Notes under the pieces: generated by a model
What the model saw: the letters and a program-made list of their open reading frames with translations, nothing else
What the model was told of the DNA's origin: nothing
Database searches by the model: none
Shown here: piece by piece, positions 62,401 through 64,000 of the stretch
How positions within the stretch are numbered: the first letter of the stretch is position 1
Layout of the letters: every line of letters begins with the position of its first letter
NCBI RefSeq assembly: GCF_900188085.1
Contig: NZ_FZOU01000013.1
Span: 1-64,000, forward strand
Origin: Granulicella rosea
Lineage (GTDB): Bacteria > Acidobacteriota > Terriglobia > Terriglobales > Acidobacteriaceae
Direction of reading: 5' to 3'
Length of the DNA: 64,000 bases
Position numbers and translations under genes: made by a program

Positions 62401-64000
62401 GCGCAGCTCATCTTCGAAGGCGCTTTGATAGCGCTGGTGGAACTCGGCTGCGCGCTCCATCGGCAACCGCTGCCCTGCCTCGACGCGCAGGGTGTGGAGG
62501 TCGACGGTCCCCGCCGCGGAGAAGAGCGCCTGCGCGGCGCGGTCGTCCGACTGCCCGTGATTCACGGCCTCGTTCAACGAGAGCGAGTGGATCTCGTAGC
62601 GCGGTTTCAGCAGCTCCTGTTCGAGATAGAAGAAGATCTTGGCGAAGCCGGGCTGCTTGTCGGCCAGCGCGAAGACGGCCTCGTCGACGACCTCGAGGCC
62701 CAGCGCGGCCTGTACGCCTTCGCCGCGCGCGTTGGTGACGTGGAAGTGGACGCGCGCCTCGGCGCCGGGCAGGTAGGACGCGGCGTCGGCCGTGGCCTGG
62801 ATGTGCAGTTCGTCGGCCGGCTGGACGAAGACCATCCGATGATCCTCGATGGTCTGGGCGTCGCGGCCGAGGACGTAGGCGGTGACGCTGAGCGTGCCAG
62901 CCATCTGCGGCGTGGCGCGCAGAGAGAGGTCGGCGCGGCCGTTTACGATCTCGACGTCGCGGGTCAGGATGGTCTGGCCGTCCTTCACCAGATCGATGTA
63001 TGCCGTGCCATGGGGCCGCGTGGAGTAGACGGTGAGGCTCAGGTTGTCGCCTGGTTTATAGACTGCGTGGGGCAGCCGTAGCAGAAGCTGGTCGTCGCCT
63101 TCGCGGGTCTGCAGGTTGACGTTGCTGGCGGCGCGGCTGCCATGTCGATCGTCGGCCTCGATGTGGAGCGAGGCATCGCCCTGCGCGGACGGCGTGACGC
63201 GGAGGATGGCGACGCCACCCTTGTCGGTCGCGATATGCTGCACGGGCTGTGCGCCGAAGCGAACGGCAAGCTGGCTTTCGGCGGGTGCGCCATCGGGATA
63301 AGACGCCAGCACGTAGACCTGATTCTCCATGCCGGAAACCAAAGCGCCGCCCTCGGGCACTGCGGTCAGCAGAAGCGGCGACTGGCTGACGGTGACGCCT
63401 TCGCCCCTGGTCTCGGCGTGGCCCGCGGAGTCCTTCACGGTTGCCTCGATCAACACGGGCGCCGCGCCCTGGCTCTGCTTGCGCCCAGCCATATAGTTCG
63501 GAAGCGCGATGTCGAAGCGGTAGTCGCCCGCGGCGTTCGTGCTGCCCTGCGCGTGGGCGGCGGTGAAGAGCGAGACATCCAACCCCTGCACGACGATCTG
63601 GACCGGCGCATTTTCGACCGGCTTGCCGAAAAAGTAGTTCGCGCGCACCGTGCCGGTGACGTGGTCGCCGGGCCGGTAGTCGCGCCTTGGCTTACCGTTC
63701 TTCTGGGCGAGTTCGATGGCGACGCGGAACTTCGGCAGCACGTAGCGCTCGACCTGCAGGGTCAACTCCTGCGTCCCGGTGGGGTTGGCGGCGTCGCCCA
63801 GGATGGCGCGCAGATGATAGGCGCCGAGGTTCACCTCGTCCGCCAGCGCGAACTCGGCGGAGGCTATGCCGTAAGCGTCGGTCTCGACCGCGCGGCGAAA
63901 GACCTTGTTGCCGCGCGAGTCTTCGAGTTCGAGCGTAAGTTTGCGATTGGCGGCGGCATGGTGGCTGGCGCGATCGAGCGTCAGCGCGCGGACGTGGATC
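59485..64000 (-). CDS. Alpha-2-macroglobulin family protein, 5' end beyond the window
   Basis: At least 1500 residues are encoded; the frame stays open to the window edge, so the N terminus and signal peptide lie outside. MG-type beta domains occupy the first half. The thioester motif GCFEQ lies at about 60931-60948, followed by the alpha/alpha thioester domain (VPGGGFSWFGQAPANKIL; SQQQPDGSWKPD) and a C-terminal receptor-binding-like domain (FRLRAKYPIRAKNF). This layout is closer to eukaryotic A2M than to the E. coli YfhM type. It would trap proteases at the cell surface. An Oar-like segment is inserted at 61700-62067, near the expected bait region. Convergent with the FGE gene, 23 bases apart. 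Confidence 0.88.
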   Translation of the reverse strand, partial: IHVRALTLDRASHHAAANRKLTLELEDSRGNKVFRRAVETDAYGIASAEFALADEVNLGAYHLRAILGDAANPTGTQELTLQVERYVLPKFRVAIELAQKNGKPRRDYRPGDHVTGTVRANYFFGKPVENAPVQIVVQGLDVSLFTAAHAQGSTNAAGDYRFDIALPNYMAGRKQSQGAAPVLIEATVKDSAGHAETRGEGVTVSQSPLLLTAVPEGGALVSGMENQVYVLASYPDGAPAESQLAVRFGAQPVQHIATDKGGVAILRVTPSAQGDASLHIEADDRHGSRAASNVNLQTREGDDQLLLRLPHAVYKPGDNLSLTVYSTRPHGTAYIDLVKDGQTILTRDVEIVNGRADLSLRATPQMAGTLSVTAYVLGRDAQTIEDHRMVFVQPADELHIQATADAASYLPGAEARVHFHVTNARGEGVQAALGLEVVDEAVFALADKQPGFAKIFFYLEQELLKPRYEIHSLSLNEAVNHGQSDDRAAQALFSAAGTVDLHTLRVEAGQRLPMERAAEFHQRYQSAFEDELRTLLLRLPPEGPQDRDFTQRFDRIVDENNRGPRDAWGTPLRVDPPWQGARRRSVTASYYRIRSAGPDRQFDTADDLSAMVESRLGDLYPTQHTGSMELRIEHDRGPATALTEIAGVVMDQTGAIVPGAAVRLHRLDAAATRSGASNRDGAFTLSALPAGRYRLEIVSPGFETSAQEFTLAPRDRAVIRCTLQLGAVMEAVTVTGAMDMVETADATTVMALPLNNRNFAAVAAAPQPMARAMGMAAGLGRTRAAADAAPEAHVRSYFPEALYINPEIVTDGRGDASIAIPVADSITTWRMAMFASTQSGALGSGTSSLKVFQDFFVDLDLPVTLTQGDRVTLPVAVYNYSGARGDVSLSLEKQDWFDLVDDASEKTVAVDAGKVGGSEFTLQVKRLGKFKLTLVAHMHGASNRQDTVVREIEVVPNGQQQEIVFNGRLDSGAGSAAQHVVRFPQDALPDAGKLYVRLYPGPLSQVIEGMDGILRMPGGCFEQTSSSTYPNVLALDYMKRTKKLTPEIHAKAEGYIANGYQRLLTFEVPGGGFSWFGQAPANKILTAYGLMEFRDMSRVYDVDPRLIERTAQWLASQQQPDGSWKPDTQFINEGATNRYNSDVLRITAYLAWALENSGSQQQAVQRATSYIAQHLDSGKTDPYTLAVLANFAVEADKNSELTHHILQLLTDARIQKGERAWWASAETGVYSSGESAAVETTGLAIQALLKSGQYPQIVRHALAWLLEKKGANGNWGTTQATIMALRALLAASEASGSDALGTVDVLLNGKTVQTLAITAENNDLLHQFALPQVAASEDNHVELRFTGSGSMAYQVAGRYFTPWPAKAAKEALSIDVAYDRTRLAQNDIVTATATVHSNLDKTANMVMVDLGIPPGFELQSEDLQSIVEKTAHARTGRLEKFSLTATQAILYLDSVGAGETLHLNFRLRAKYPIRAKNFASRVYEYYDPAVGDTAKPVQFEVTAK
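61700..62067 (-). other. Oar-type CarboxypepD_reg and plug-like insert within the A2M protein
   Basis: The encoded segment IAGVVMDQTGAIVPGAAVRL, DGAFTLSALPAGRYRLEIVS and then MEAVTVTGAMDMVET, ALPLNNRNFAAVA copies the N-terminal pattern of Oar-like TonB-dependent receptors (compare VGRVMDQTGAMLVGARV at 38.8 kb). It lies just before the macroglobulin segment that ends in the thioester domain, where bait sequences occur in A2M proteins. Confidence 0.75.

Noticed and set aside
1..64000. tRNA, rRNA or insertion-sequence genes
   Set aside because: No cloverleaf, rRNA segment or transposase motif (DDE or HUH) was recognised; a covariance-model and IS search would be needed to be sure.

Overview
The window reads as high-GC bacterial DNA from an acidobacterium, probably class Terriglobia (Granulicella, Edaphobacter or Terriglobus relatives). 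The evidence is an Oar-type TonB-dependent receptor with an N-terminal carboxypeptidase-regulatory-like domain, a VWFA-related protein of acidobacterial type, large S53 (kumamolisin-like) and NHL-repeat secreted proteins, and many exported carbohydrate-active enzymes. This assignment is inferred from family content; no rRNA or tRNA gene was seen. A plasmid-type replicon (ParA, a ribbon-helix-helix partner, RepA, 14 iterons and a DnaA box at 22.8-26.2 kb) suggests a megaplasmid or chromid, or an integrated plasmid.

Region 1 (0.1-12.9 kb) is a polysaccharide utilisation locus. It encodes a Cys-type sulfatase, two alginate-lyase-fold polysaccharide lyases, a GH88/GH105-type unsaturated uronyl hydrolase, an MFS sugar carrier with an unusual extra loop, an amidohydrolase, and an AgaS-like SIS isomerase/deaminase, a KbaZ/GatZ-like protein and a PfkB kinase. 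A DeoR-family regulator completes it. Together they suggest breakdown of a sulfated, uronic-acid-containing glycan, possibly one bearing galactosamine.

Region 2 (12.9-22.5 kb) holds an NHL-type lipoprotein that appears cut off at its 3' end, and a 2747-residue secreted S53 peptidase. The peptidase carries 13 Ig-like repeats, a seven-unit FG-GAP propeller and a C-terminal NHL-like segment. Region 3 (22.8-26.2 kb) is the replicon, including a 31-codon ORF that overlaps the repA start. Region 4 (26.3-31.9 kb) has a GH106 rhamnosidase, a CE15 glucuronoyl esterase and a parDE toxin-antitoxin pair.

Region 5 (32-49.7 kb) has a membrane-anchored HTH-like regulator, a lamin-tail-domain surface protein, an NHL lipoprotein, the Oar-like TonB receptor, a phospholipase C, a VWFA-related protein, a beta-propeller phosphoesterase and a small membrane protein.

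Region 6 (49.7-58.3 kb) is a seven-gene, same-strand signalling cluster: a helical protein, a full-length PknG-like kinase (rubredoxin-like, kinase and TPR parts), a PP2C phosphatase, a VWA protein, an FHA protein, a GlnX-like four-TM sensor and a PspA-like protein. Kinase, phosphatase and FHA protein all start with zinc-ribbon pairs. It parallels the mycobacterial PknG/GarA/GlnX system, but no GlnH binding protein is seen. The window ends with a bona fide formylglycine-generating enzyme (matching the sulfatase of region 1) and the downstream part of a thioester alpha-2-macroglobulin. In that protein, an Oar-like segment sits where a bait region would be expected.
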